NCBI GenBank assembly: GCA_902475865.1
Contig: CABSBK010000011.1
Span: 1-11,327, forward strand
DNA: 11,327 bases
Direction of reading: 5' to 3'
From: an uncultured Collinsella sp.
Lineage (GTDB): Bacteria > Actinomycetota > Coriobacteriia > Coriobacteriales > Coriobacteriaceae
Of the stretch, positions 1-5,796 are shown piece after piece. How positions within the stretch are numbered: the first letter of the stretch is position 1; every line of letters begins with the position of its first letter. Below the pieces are notes generated by a model. The model did not search any database. It saw only the letters and a list, made by a program, of their open reading frames with translations, and had not been told where the DNA came from. Both the position numbers and the translations under genes were made by a program.

Positions 1-5
1 CGAAA

Positions 6-84
6 CGGTTTCAAAACCGCAGGTAGAAGTGTTAACGACCGGTAAACGGTCGAAATATCACCGTGAGCGGTGCAAAAACGTTTT
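6..84. repeat. Cluster of four short palindromes in the upstream region
   Basis: Positions 1-274 hold no gene. The first 84 bases carry four short dyads in a row: CGGTTT/AAACCG at 6-19 (2-base gap), CGACCG/CGGTCG at 36-52 (5-base gap), CACCG/CGGTG at 59-72 (4-base gap) and the gapless AAAACGTTTT at 75-84. The last has the central CG typical of LacI-family operators, but no cre-like sequence fits well. None has a T-run, so they are not terminators. They may be regulator sites for the PTS operon or for a gene off the left edge. The dyads are plain in the sequence; their role is unknown. Confidence 0.4.
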
Positions 85-119
85 ACCGTATGAATCAACG
101 AAAGCGACCTCTTCTGGGG

Positions 120-128
120 TGATATAGT
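120..128 (+). promoter_or_regulatory. Possible extended -10 promoter of the PTS operon
   Basis: TGATATAGT fits an extended -10 element (TGnTATAGT). No good -35 sits 16-18 bases upstream, which is common for extended -10 promoters. Transcription would start near 135, so the dre-like operator at 146-158 would lie just downstream of the start, where a bound repressor would block elongation or initiation. The leader would be about 140 bases. Assignment is by eye only. Confidence 0.4.
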
Positions 129-145
129 GACAACAACACGTCACG

Positions 146-174
146 TGGTTACTACCAGTTTAGAAACCACTGGT
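146..174 (+). promoter_or_regulatory. dre-like GntR/HutC operator upstream of agaF
   Basis: TGGTTACTACCAG at 146-158 contains TGGT-N4-ACCA, the layout of DasR/NagR-type dre operators of amino-sugar regulators (core TGGTCTAGACCA). The same 13 bases recur exactly at 4439-4451 before agaS. A second overlapping dyad, ACCAGT (154-159) with ACTGGT (169-174), could bind a second dimer. The GntR-family gene at 3667-4398 is the obvious candidate regulator. Confidence 0.75.
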
Positions 175-221
175 CTTCAAAGAACGCTTTCTAAGAAGCT
201 TTAAGGGCGAGTGCCCGCTGG

Positions 222-264
222 CTTCCGAAAATCATCGGACTCAGATCGTACACACCTTCGGAAG
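222..264 (+). promoter_or_regulatory. Leader dyad overlapping the agaF ribosome binding site
   Basis: CTTCCGAA (222-229) is perfectly complementary to TTCGGAAG (257-264), which overlaps the start of the probable Shine-Dalgarno of agaF (GAAGGGA, 261-267). A smaller competing hairpin, CCGA (225-228) with TCGG (235-238), uses part of the same left arm, and a third hairpin GGGC/GCCC lies at 205-216. The mRNA leader could therefore switch between an open and a closed ribosome binding site. This is visible complementarity only; no known riboswitch class is recognised. Confidence 0.35.
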
Positions 265-274
265 GGAAATTTGA

Positions 275-718
275 ATGGTTGGCTTTATTCTTACCGGTCA
301 TGGACAGTTCGCACCCGGCCTTGCAAGCGCTATCGCTATGGTTGCCGGCGACCAGCCTGCTTTTACCGTCGTTCCTTTTGAGGGCGACCAGGCCGCATCC
401 TACGGTGAGGATCTCCGCGCCGCTATTACCGCCATGCGCGAGGAGTGCGATGGCGTGCTCGTCTTTACCGACCTGCTTGGCGGCACCCCGTTCAACCAGT
501 CGATGATGATTGCCCAGGATGTCGACAACGTCGAGGTTCTGACTGGCACCAACCTTCCCATGGTTATTGCGCTTCTGTTCCTCCGCGGCAATGCCACGCT
601 CGCCGAGCTTGGCGAGCAGGCCGTGACCGTTGGCCAGACGGGCGTCACCGCCCAGACGGTCGCATCCGTTGCCGGCTCCGAGGAAGAGGATATCTTCGGC
701 GACGAGGACGGCATCTAA
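275..718 (+). CDS. agaF: PTS Man-family EIIA component (AgaF-like)
   Basis: Cytoplasmic IIA phosphocarrier of a mannose-family PTS. It takes phosphate from HPr and passes it to the IIB protein. The 147-residue length fits stand-alone IIA proteins of the AgaF/ManX type. The N-terminal motif TGHGQFAPGL places the phosphorylated histidine at residue 9, and the conserved DLLGGTPFNQS lies near residues 66-76. The start is ATG 275, with GAAGGGA 8 bases upstream. The last 15 residues form an acidic tail ending in EDGI, longer than the fold needs; the IIC of this operon also ends in EDGI. The stop overlaps the next start (TAATG), which implies translational coupling. The first gene of the operon, it lies behind a dre-like operator. 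GalNAc specificity is inferred from the neighbouring agaS and deacetylase genes and the AgaV-like IIB; the IIA alone does not prove it. Confidence 0.93.
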   Translation: MVGFILTGHGQFAPGLASAIAMVAGDQPAFTVVPFEGDQAASYGEDLRAAITAMREECDGVLVFTDLLGGTPFNQSMMIAQDVDNVEVLTGTNLPMVIALLFLRGNATLAELGEQAVTVGQTGVTAQTVASVAGSEEEDIFGDEDGI

Positions 719-999
719 TGGCCGATTTCGGAGCCAACGTCCTGAGCTCCTCGGTCGCCCTTTTAGGCCTGCTTGTCATCATGGGCTTGATTTACACCAT
801 CTGGTCGCAAATCAACATGAAGAAGAAGCAGAAGTACTTCAAGGAGCTGCACACCGAGCTCAAGCCGGGTCAGGAGGTTCTTTTCGCCGGCGGTATCTAC
901 GGAACCGTCAAAGGCATCGAAGGCGAGAAGGTCCAGATCAAAGTCCGATCCGGAGCCGTCGTAGATGTTTCGCGTTACGCGATTCAGGAGATCAAGTAA
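718..999 (+). CDS. YajC-like small membrane protein within the PTS operon
   Basis: A 93-residue protein with the YajC layout: one hydrophobic N-terminal helix (about residues 10-30), a basic stretch MKKKQKYFKEL, then a small soluble domain with LKPGQEVLFAGGIYGTV and VVDVSRYAI, matching the YajC core (GdxVxxxGGIyGtV). YajC normally sits with SecDF at the translocon. Here it is placed between the IIA and IIB genes and its ATG overlaps the agaF stop (TAATG), so it should be made together with IIA. No secD or secF is near. From memory, Man-family PTS loci for host glycosaminoglycans in streptococci also carry a yajC gene after IID. I infer an accessory role in insertion or stability of the IIC/IID membrane complex rather than general secretion. 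Family is well supported; function is not shown. Confidence 0.85.
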   Translation: MADFGANVLSSSVALLGLLVIMGLIYTIWSQINMKKKQKYFKELHTELKPGQEVLFAGGIYGTVKGIEGEKVQIKVRSGAVVDVSRYAIQEIK

Positions 1000-1035
1000 C
1001 TGTCGTCAGCAAATAACGAAAGGAAGCTGATCAAC

Positions 1036-1518
1036 ATGGCAGAACCCAACATTCTTCTTACCCGCATCGATAACCGACTGGTTCATGGTCAGGTTGCCAC
1101 CCAGTGGAACTCCACCCTGGGCTCCAACCTCATCCTCGTCGCCAACGACGACGTGGCGTCCAACACCATGCGCCAGAACCTCATGAAGATGGCCGCTCCC
1201 GCCGGCGTCGCTACGCGTTTCTTCTCTCTGCAGAAGACCATCGACGTCATTGGCAAGGCGAGCCCGCGCCAGAAGATCTTCATCGTGGCCGAAACACCGG
1301 AAGACGTGCTTACGCTCGTCAAGGGCGGTGTGCCTATAAAGAAGGTAAACATCGGCAACATGCACATGTCGGAAGGAAAGCGCCAAGTCGCCACCTCCGT
1401 CGCAGTTAACGACGAGGATGTCGCTGCGTTTAAAGAGCTGCAGGAATTGGGGGTGGAGTTGGAGATCAGGCGCGTTCCGAGCACGCCTGTTGAGGACACG
1501 AGCAAGCTCTTCTCGTAA
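1036..1518 (+). CDS. agaV: PTS Man-family EIIB component (AgaV-like)
   Basis: Cytoplasmic IIB that receives phosphate from IIA and transfers it to the sugar during import through IIC/IID. It is 160 residues. The active-site motif RIDNRLVHGQV puts the phosphorylated histidine at residue 17 (codon CAT 1084-1086). Further family motifs are ANDDVA, RFFSLQKTID, LVKGGVPI and NIGNMHMSEGKR. From memory, these resemble E. coli AgaV/AgaB more closely than ManX IIB. The start ATG 1036 follows GAAAGGAAG. It lies 36 bases after the YajC-like gene and about 90 bases before IIC; that gap holds two hairpins. A second copy without the histidine lies at 10772-11254. The family is certain; GalNAc/galactosamine specificity is a context-based inference. 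Confidence 0.93.
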   Translation: MAEPNILLTRIDNRLVHGQVATQWNSTLGSNLILVANDDVASNTMRQNLMKMAAPAGVATRFFSLQKTIDVIGKASPRQKIFIVAETPEDVLTLVKGGVPIKKVNIGNMHMSEGKRQVATSVAVNDEDVAAFKELQELGVELEIRRVPSTPVEDTSKLFS

Positions 1519-1535
1519 TCCTCGTGATCCACGTT

Positions 1536-1585
1536 GTCAGGAGTAAAACCCTGACGTTCTGTACGTGAAATCCAAAGTGCGTACA
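1536..1585 (+). promoter_or_regulatory. Two tandem hairpins between IIB and IIC genes
   Basis: GTCAGG/CCTGAC (1536-1541 with 1550-1555) and TGTACG/CGTACA (1560-1565 with 1580-1585) form two successive stem-loops in the only sizeable gap (90 bases) inside the PTS operon. Neither is followed by a T-run, so they do not look like terminators. They may act as RNA processing or stability elements that set soluble IIA/IIB output apart from membrane IIC/IID output. A strong AAAGGAGGAG ribosome site follows before the IIC start. Confidence 0.45.
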
Positions 1586-1608
1586 TACATTTTGAAAGGA
1601 GGAGCAAG

Positions 1609-2409
1609 ATGGAATACTCGATCATCCAGATCGCTCTGGTCTTCGTCGTCACGTTCATCGCGGCAATCGACCAGTTTGACTTCCTCGAGTCTCTCTATCA
1701 GCCCATCGTCACCGGCGCCGTCATCGGTCTTATCCTTGGCGACCTCAACACCGGTCTTCTCGTGGGTGGTACCTATCAGCTCATGACGATCGGCAACATG
1801 CCGATCGGAGGCGCTCAGCCGCCTAACGCCGTCATCGGCGGCATCATGGCAGCCATTCTCGCTATCGCCACGGGCCTCGAGCCCAACGCGGCAGTCGGCC
1901 TCGCCATTCCGTTCGCTCTGCTTGGCCAGCTTGGCGTTACCCTGGTCTTCACGCTTATGTCCCCGCTTATGTCCACGGCCGATAACATGGCTCACAACGC
2001 GGACACCAAGGGCATCGAGCGCCTGAACTACTTCGCCATGGCTCTGCTCGGCCTGATCTTCGCTGTCGTCGTCACCCTGTTCTTCATCGCTGGCGCTACC
2101 ATCGGTCAGACCATCGCTTCTGCCATCCCGACTTGGCTGCAGACCGGTCTGTCCGCTGCAGGCGGCATGATGCGCTTCGTCGGCTTCGCCGTCCTGCTCA
2201 AGGTTATGATGAACCGCGATATGTGGGGCTTCTTCCTCATGGGCTTCGGCCTCGCGCTCATCACCGTTGCCAACGATTCGCTGGCAACCCCTGCTCTGCT
2301 CATCCTCGCTCTCATCGGCTTCGGCATCGCTTTCTGGGACTTCCAGCAGCAGACCGAGCTGAAGGGTGCAGCTGTTTCTGACGGAGGTGACTTCGAAGAT
2401 GGCATCTAA
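1609..2409 (+). CDS. agaW: PTS Man-family EIIC membrane component (AgaW-like)
   Basis: Integral membrane sugar channel subunit of the Man-family PTS, 266 residues, close to the usual 255-270. It starts at ATG 1609 behind an almost ideal Shine-Dalgarno (AAAGGAGGAG). The hydrophobic segments and the conserved block GGTYQLMTIGNMPIGGAQPP (about residues 53-72), followed by NAVIGGIMAA, are diagnostic of the IIC Sor/Man family. The C-terminus is an acidic cytoplasmic-type tail ending in FEDGI. The final 11 bases overlap the start of IID, and the IID ribosome site lies inside this gene, so IIC and IID should be made in matched amounts, as expected for a fixed-ratio membrane complex. Substrate is inferred from the operon, not from the protein itself. 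Confidence 0.93.
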   Translation: MEYSIIQIALVFVVTFIAAIDQFDFLESLYQPIVTGAVIGLILGDLNTGLLVGGTYQLMTIGNMPIGGAQPPNAVIGGIMAAILAIATGLEPNAAVGLAIPFALLGQLGVTLVFTLMSPLMSTADNMAHNADTKGIERLNYFAMALLGLIFAVVVTLFFIAGATIGQTIASAIPTWLQTGLSAAGGMMRFVGFAVLLKVMMNRDMWGFFLMGFGLALITVANDSLATPALLILALIGFGIAFWDFQQQTELKGAAVSDGGDFEDGI

Positions 2410-3481
2410 TGAGTATGTGATCCCGGAGCACTACGAGGATCTCACTCCTGCTCCGCAGCTCGACCAGAAGACCCTCAACAAGATGGCTTGGCGCTCCTGC
2501 TTCCTGCAGGCATCGTTCAACTACGAGCGCATGCAGGCCGCTGGCTGGCTTTACTCCATCATCCCCGGTCTGGAGAAGATCCACACCAACAAGAACGACC
2601 TCGCGGCTTCCATGAGCCACAACCTGGAGTTCTTCAACACCCACCCGTTCCTCGTCACCTTTGTTATGGGCATCGTGCTTTCGCTCGAGCAGAACAAGGT
2701 TGACATCCCCACGATCCGCGCCGTCCGCGTCGCCGCAATGGGCCCGCTCGGTGGTATCGGTGACGCCCTGTTCTGGCTGACGCTCGTGCCTATCACGGCC
2801 GGCATCACCTCCAACATGGCCATCAACGGCAACGCTGCTGCGCCGATCATCTTCCTGGTGATCTTCAACGCCGTCCAGTTCGCTCTGCGCTTCTGGCTCA
2901 TGAACTGGTCCTACAAGCTTGGCACCAGCGCTATTGACGCTCTGACCGCCAACATGCAGGCCTTCACGCGTGCCGCTTCCATCATGGGCGTCTTCGTCGT
3001 CGGTTGCCTGGTCGTCACCATGGGTGGCACCCAGATCAACCTCCAGATCCCCAACGGCACCACCCGTGGCCTCTCCGCTACTACCGTGATCGTCTCCGAG
3101 AAGGAGGCCGAGAACTTCACCGGTATGGAGGGCATCGATACCGAGACCGCTGAGGCCGGTACCATCGCCATGACCGATGAGGACGGCAACGCCCTCACCG
3201 CTTCCGATGCCGACGGCAACGCTGTCGAGTGCGGCGTCACCGATCTGGGCAACGGCATGGAGTCCGTTACCTACGGCACCGTCACCGAGGATCCGGTCAA
3301 CTTCTCTGTTGCCGACACCCTCAACACCATCGTCCCCAAGCTCGTCCCGCTTATGCTTACGCTGCTGCTTTACTACATGTTCGCTAAGCACAGCTGGACC
3401 CCGACCAAGGGCATTCTCCTGCTCTTCGTCCTTGGCATCCTGGGCGCTGGCCCGCTTGGTCTCTGGCCGAGCATCTGGTAA
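2399..3481 (+). CDS. agaE: PTS Man-family EIID membrane component with large acidic insert
   Basis: IID partner of IIC, forming the membrane part of the PTS. I place the start at ATG 2399 (MASNEYVI), 9 bases after GGAGGTG, rather than at the upstream GTG 2366. Family marks include LNKMAWRSCFLQASFNYERM (about 26-45), the EF/FNTHPFL region near 77-85 and AAMGPLGGIGDALFW (112-126), then a hydrophobic C-terminal pair (about 315-355). At 360 residues it is longer than the usual 265-300. The excess is a stretch of about 90 residues (215-306) between the membrane segments. Residues 236-313 contain 17 Asp/Glu and no Lys, Arg or His, with two DxDGNA repeats at 260-265 and 270-275. The insert probably lies outside the membrane; its side and function are unknown. 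It is the last gene before the terminator. Confidence 0.92.
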   Translation: MASNEYVIPEHYEDLTPAPQLDQKTLNKMAWRSCFLQASFNYERMQAAGWLYSIIPGLEKIHTNKNDLAASMSHNLEFFNTHPFLVTFVMGIVLSLEQNKVDIPTIRAVRVAAMGPLGGIGDALFWLTLVPITAGITSNMAINGNAAAPIIFLVIFNAVQFALRFWLMNWSYKLGTSAIDALTANMQAFTRAASIMGVFVVGCLVVTMGGTQINLQIPNGTTRGLSATTVIVSEKEAENFTGMEGIDTETAEAGTIAMTDEDGNALTASDADGNAVECGVTDLGNGMESVTYGTVTEDPVNFSVADTLNTIVPKLVPLMLTLLLYYMFAKHSWTPTKGILLLFVLGILGAGPLGLWPSIW

Positions 3482-3488
3482 GGCTCTA

Positions 3489-3535
3489 GCTTGAGGGGTG
3501 TGTCCCTACGCGGCTCACACCCCGACCCCTTAAGC
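3489..3535 (+). promoter_or_regulatory. Long dyad after IID gene
   Basis: GCTTGAGGGGT (3489-3499) pairs with ACCCCTTAAGC (3525-3535) with one G-U pair. An alternative pairing within it joins GGGGTGTG (3495-3502) to CACACCCC (3516-3523). No T-run follows directly; the intrinsic terminator proper comes 13 bases later. It may protect the 3' end of the PTS mRNA from exonucleases. Confidence 0.5.
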
Positions 3536-3547
3536 CATGTGTATGTT

Positions 3548-3589
3548 AAAAGCCGCGTGCTCGAAAGAGCGCGCGGCTTTTGTTTTCTT
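3548..3589 (+). terminator. Intrinsic terminator of the PTS operon
   Basis: A 15-bp stem, AAAAGCCGCGTGCTC with GAGCGCGCGGCTTTT (one mismatch/wobble), is closed by a GAAA loop at 3563-3566 and followed by GTTTTCTT. The A-run and T-run symmetry would also allow some termination on the minus strand. Confidence 0.92.
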
Positions 3590-3611
3590 AATGATTCGGG
3601 TGTGGCAGACA

Positions 3612-3617
3612 GATAAT
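3612..3617 (+). promoter_or_regulatory. Possible -10 box of the GntR regulator gene
   Basis: GATAAT at 3612-3617 matches the -10 consensus at five of six bases; TTAATG at 3588-3593 would be a poor -35 with an 18-base gap. The site lies between the PTS terminator and the regulator gene, where a promoter is required. No TGGT-N4-ACCA operator is seen here, so autoregulation is not evident. Confidence 0.3.
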
Positions 3618-3666
3618 GCATAACACCCTAGGTAGTTAGCCGAATTCGAGCAAAAGGGAGGATAGG

Positions 3667-4398
3667 ATGGCGATCGGAGCGCGTAAGCAACCGCTGTACG
3701 ATCAGCTGGTCGATATTCTGACCGAAAAGATTGGCCATGAATATCGCGCCGGTGACATGATTCCTTCCGAGCGCGAACTTTCGGAGCGCTATGGTCTCTC
3801 GCGCACTACGGTACGCCTGGCTCTGCAGGAACTGGAGCGTTTAGGACTGGTGGTTCGGCAGCACGGTCGCGGTACCTTTGTGACCGACCGTTCGGCAAAA
3901 GCAACCAATCTTATGCAGTCCTACAGCTTTACCGAGCAGATGCGCGCGATGGGTCGAGAACCCGAGACCACGATTCTCGAGTTTTGCGAGATGGAGGCCG
4001 ATAAGAATCTGGCCGAGCATATGGGATTGCGCATCGGTGATCGCATTTTTAAGCTCAAGCGCCTTCGTTCTGCCGACAACATGCCCATGATGGTCGAACG
4101 CAGCTATCTACCGGTTCGTCAATTTCTGTCCCTAAAGCGACCGCTGCTGGAGCGTAAGCCGCTTTACGATGTGATTGAGCAGGACTTTCAGCAAAAGATT
4201 CGCGTGGCCGAAGAGGAGTTCTATGCGAGCATAGCCCGTCCCACCGATGCCCACCTTTTGGGAATTGTCGAGGGCTCGCCTGTGCTCGATTTGGTCAGGA
4301 CTACGTATAACGAGTCAAACGAGGTAGTGGAGTACACACTCTCGGTTGCTCGTGCCGATCAGTTTAAATACAAGGTTTACCACCAGCGCAGTAACTAG
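3667..4398 (+). CDS. agaR: GntR/HutC-family repressor with UTRA domain, probable amino-sugar regulator
   Basis: DNA-binding transcription factor of 243 residues. The N-terminal winged helix (about 8-74) shows the GntR signature PSERELSERYGLSRTTVR and the wing HGRGTFV. The remainder (about 90-237) is a UTRA effector domain, with the typical segments KRLRSAD, VERSYLP and EYTLSVARADQFKY. This is the architecture of NagR/DasR-type regulators that bind phosphorylated amino sugars and release DNA. Start ATG 3667 follows GGGAGG. It sits between two transcription units that both carry TGGTTACTACCAG upstream, matching the dre operator plan of this subfamily, so I infer that it controls agaF and agaS. 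Effector would be GalNAc-6-P, GalN-6-P or a relative. There is no terminator between it and agaS, so read-through is possible. Confidence 0.9.
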   Translation: MAIGARKQPLYDQLVDILTEKIGHEYRAGDMIPSERELSERYGLSRTTVRLALQELERLGLVVRQHGRGTFVTDRSAKATNLMQSYSFTEQMRAMGREPETTILEFCEMEADKNLAEHMGLRIGDRIFKLKRLRSADNMPMMVERSYLPVRQFLSLKRPLLERKPLYDVIEQDFQQKIRVAEEEFYASIARPTDAHLLGIVEGSPVLDLVRTTYNESNEVVEYTLSVARADQFKYKVYHQRSN

Positions 4399-4437
4399 TG
4401 CTCGCATCGTTTCCATATGGTGATTCTTTGCATTTAA

Positions 4438-4458
4438 CTGGTTACTACCAGATAACCA
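4438..4458 (+). promoter_or_regulatory. dre-like GntR/HutC operator upstream of agaS
   Basis: CTGGT-TACT-ACCAG (4438-4451) is a perfect 5-bp-arm palindrome; its 13-base core is identical to the site before agaF. It is nested in a wider dyad, TGGTTA (4439-4444) with TAACCA (4453-4458). It covers the place of the -35 element for the TATAAT at 4468, so binding should block RNA polymerase. Confidence 0.8.
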
Positions 4459-4467
4459 ACCGAAGTG

Positions 4468-4473
4468 TATAAT
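4468..4473 (+). promoter_or_regulatory. -10 box of the agaS promoter
   Basis: A perfect TATAAT lies 10 bases after the operator. The matching -35 region (around 4444-4450) is CTACCA-like, far from TTGACA, and is buried in the operator. The expected transcript start is near 4480, giving a leader of roughly 30 bases before the agaS ATG. Confidence 0.7.
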
Positions 4474-4512
4474 TGCACGTCAGAGGATTACTTCTAGAGA
4501 GAGGTATTAGAA

Positions 4513-5679
4513 ATGTTCGAGAAGAGTGTCGAGGAGCTCACCGAGCTCGGCGCCCAGATCACCACGGCCGAGATTGCTCAGCAGCCCGAGCTTTGGCGTG
4601 ATACGCTCAACATCTATCGCGAGAACAAGGAGGCCATCGAGGCCTTCCTGGCCGAGGCTCGCGCTATGGGCGAGGGTCGTCTGTCCGTTGTCTTCACCGG
4701 TGCCGGTACGTCCGACTACGTTGGCGATACCTGCGCCCCGTACCTGCGTCACGCTGGCAACACTGATCTCTACGACTTTAAGCCCATCGCCACGACCGAC
4801 ATCGTGAGCGCCCCGCGCGACTTCCTGCGCGCCGAGGATCCCACGCTCGTGGTTTCCTTCGCCCGCTCTGGCAACAGCCCCGAGAGCCTTGCCGCCGTTG
4901 CCGTTGCCAAGGAGCTCGTCCACAACGTCAAGTTCCTCAACATCACCTGCGCTCCCGAGGGCAAGCTCGCCGTCGAGTCTGCCGATGATCCCAACGCGCT
5001 GACGCTGCTCATTCCGCGCGCCAACGACAAGGGCTTCGCCATGACCGGTTCTTATTCCTGCATGACCCTGCTCTCTACCCTTATTTTCGACACTGCCTCT
5101 GATGAGCAGAAGGCCGAGTGGGTCGAGACGATTGCCAAGATGGGCGAGGAGGTCATCTCCCGTGAGCCCGAGATCGCCGATTACCTGGCTGGCGACTTCA
5201 ACCGCGTGACCTACTTGGGTTCTGGCTCCTTCGGTGGCCTTGCCCAGGAGAGCCAGCTCAAGATCCTCGAGCTCGCTCACGGTCTGGTCGCTACTTCCTA
5301 CGACACCTCCATGGGCTATCGTCATGGACCTAAGTCCTTCGTCGACGATAAGACGCTCGTCTTCGTGTTCGTCAATAACGACGCCTACACCCGTCAGTAC
5401 GACATCGACATCCTCAACGAGATCGGTGGCGACGAGATCGCTCAGCACACCATCGCCGTTCAGCAGGAAGGTGCCACCGTCTACGAGGGCGAGTCCTTCA
5501 CCTTTAAGGGCTACGAGGCACTTCCCGAGGGCTACCTTGCTCTGCCGTTCGTGATGTTTGCCCAGGCTATCAGCCTGCTCAACTCCGTGCGCGTGGGCAA
5601 CACGCCCGACACGCCGAGCCCCACTGGCACGGTCAACCGCGTGGTTAAGGGCGTGACGATTCACCCCTTCACCGCTTAA
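4513..5679 (+). CDS. agaS: AgaS: galactosamine-6-phosphate deaminase/isomerase (SIS domains)
   Basis: Cytoplasmic enzyme that converts galactosamine-6-phosphate to tagatose-6-phosphate and ammonia. It has 388 residues (E. coli AgaS is 384) with two SIS domains. Motifs in order: FTGAGTSDYVGD (61-72), SFARSGNSPES (115-125), GFAMTGS (174-180), YLGSGSFGGLAQES (234-247), YRHGPKSFVDD (269-279) and the C-terminal GNTPDTPSPTGTVNRVVKG (362-380), which from memory is nearly the same in E. coli AgaS and marks this subfamily off from GlmS or NagB. The start is ATG 4513, with GAGAGAGG about 9 bases upstream. It is the sole gene of its unit: own TATAAT, own operator and own terminator. It is the strongest evidence that the locus handles GalNAc/galactosamine rather than mannose. 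Confidence 0.95.
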   Translation: MFEKSVEELTELGAQITTAEIAQQPELWRDTLNIYRENKEAIEAFLAEARAMGEGRLSVVFTGAGTSDYVGDTCAPYLRHAGNTDLYDFKPIATTDIVSAPRDFLRAEDPTLVVSFARSGNSPESLAAVAVAKELVHNVKFLNITCAPEGKLAVESADDPNALTLLIPRANDKGFAMTGSYSCMTLLSTLIFDTASDEQKAEWVETIAKMGEEVISREPEIADYLAGDFNRVTYLGSGSFGGLAQESQLKILELAHGLVATSYDTSMGYRHGPKSFVDDKTLVFVFVNNDAYTRQYDIDILNEIGGDEIAQHTIAVQQEGATVYEGESFTFKGYEALPEGYLALPFVMFAQAISLLNSVRVGNTPDTPSPTGTVNRVVKGVTIHPFTA

Positions 5680-5697
5680 TCGCGTCCCCCTGTAAGG

Positions 5698-5739
5698 GCG
5701 CCCGTCCGCTCATAACGGCGGGCGGGCGCTTTTTGTTTT
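5698..5739 (+). terminator. Intrinsic terminator of agaS
   Basis: A 12-bp GC-rich stem, GCGCCCGTCCGC (5698-5709) with GCGGGCGGGCGC (5718-5729), has one G-U pair and an 8-base loop, and is followed by TTTTTGTTTT. Confidence 0.93.
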
Positions 5740-5751
5740 ACGTGAGCTGGG

Positions 5752-5757
5752 TATAAG
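5752..5757 (+). promoter_or_regulatory. Possible -10 box of the deacetylase gene
   Basis: TATAAG lies between the agaS terminator and the deacetylase start. The strong terminator upstream means the gene probably needs its own promoter, but no convincing -35 is present at normal spacing and no dre-like operator is seen in this 57-base gap. Confidence 0.3.
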
Positions 5758-5796
5758 CATCACCACAGTCAACTGCTTTAGAAGCGAGGAGTGCAT

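Noticed and set aside
445..717. Upstream extension of the YajC-like frame to 445
   Set aside because: The added 91 residues overlap agaF out of frame and look like frame-shifted AgaF. The ATG at 718, overlapping the agaF stop, gives a normal YajC length and N-terminal membrane helix.
2312..3391. A 359-codon minus-strand open frame across the IID gene, and similar long ones opposite the deacetylase, lacX and lacC
   Set aside because: Each mirrors a confident plus-strand gene with clear family motifs and a proper ribosome site. The antisense products show only biased composition.
4507..5664. A 385-codon open frame on the minus strand across agaS
   Set aside because: It is the antisense shadow of a well-supported gene; in GC-rich coding DNA the opposite strand often lacks stops. 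Its translation is rich in G, A, V, L and H repeats with no recognisable motif, and no ribosome site was found.
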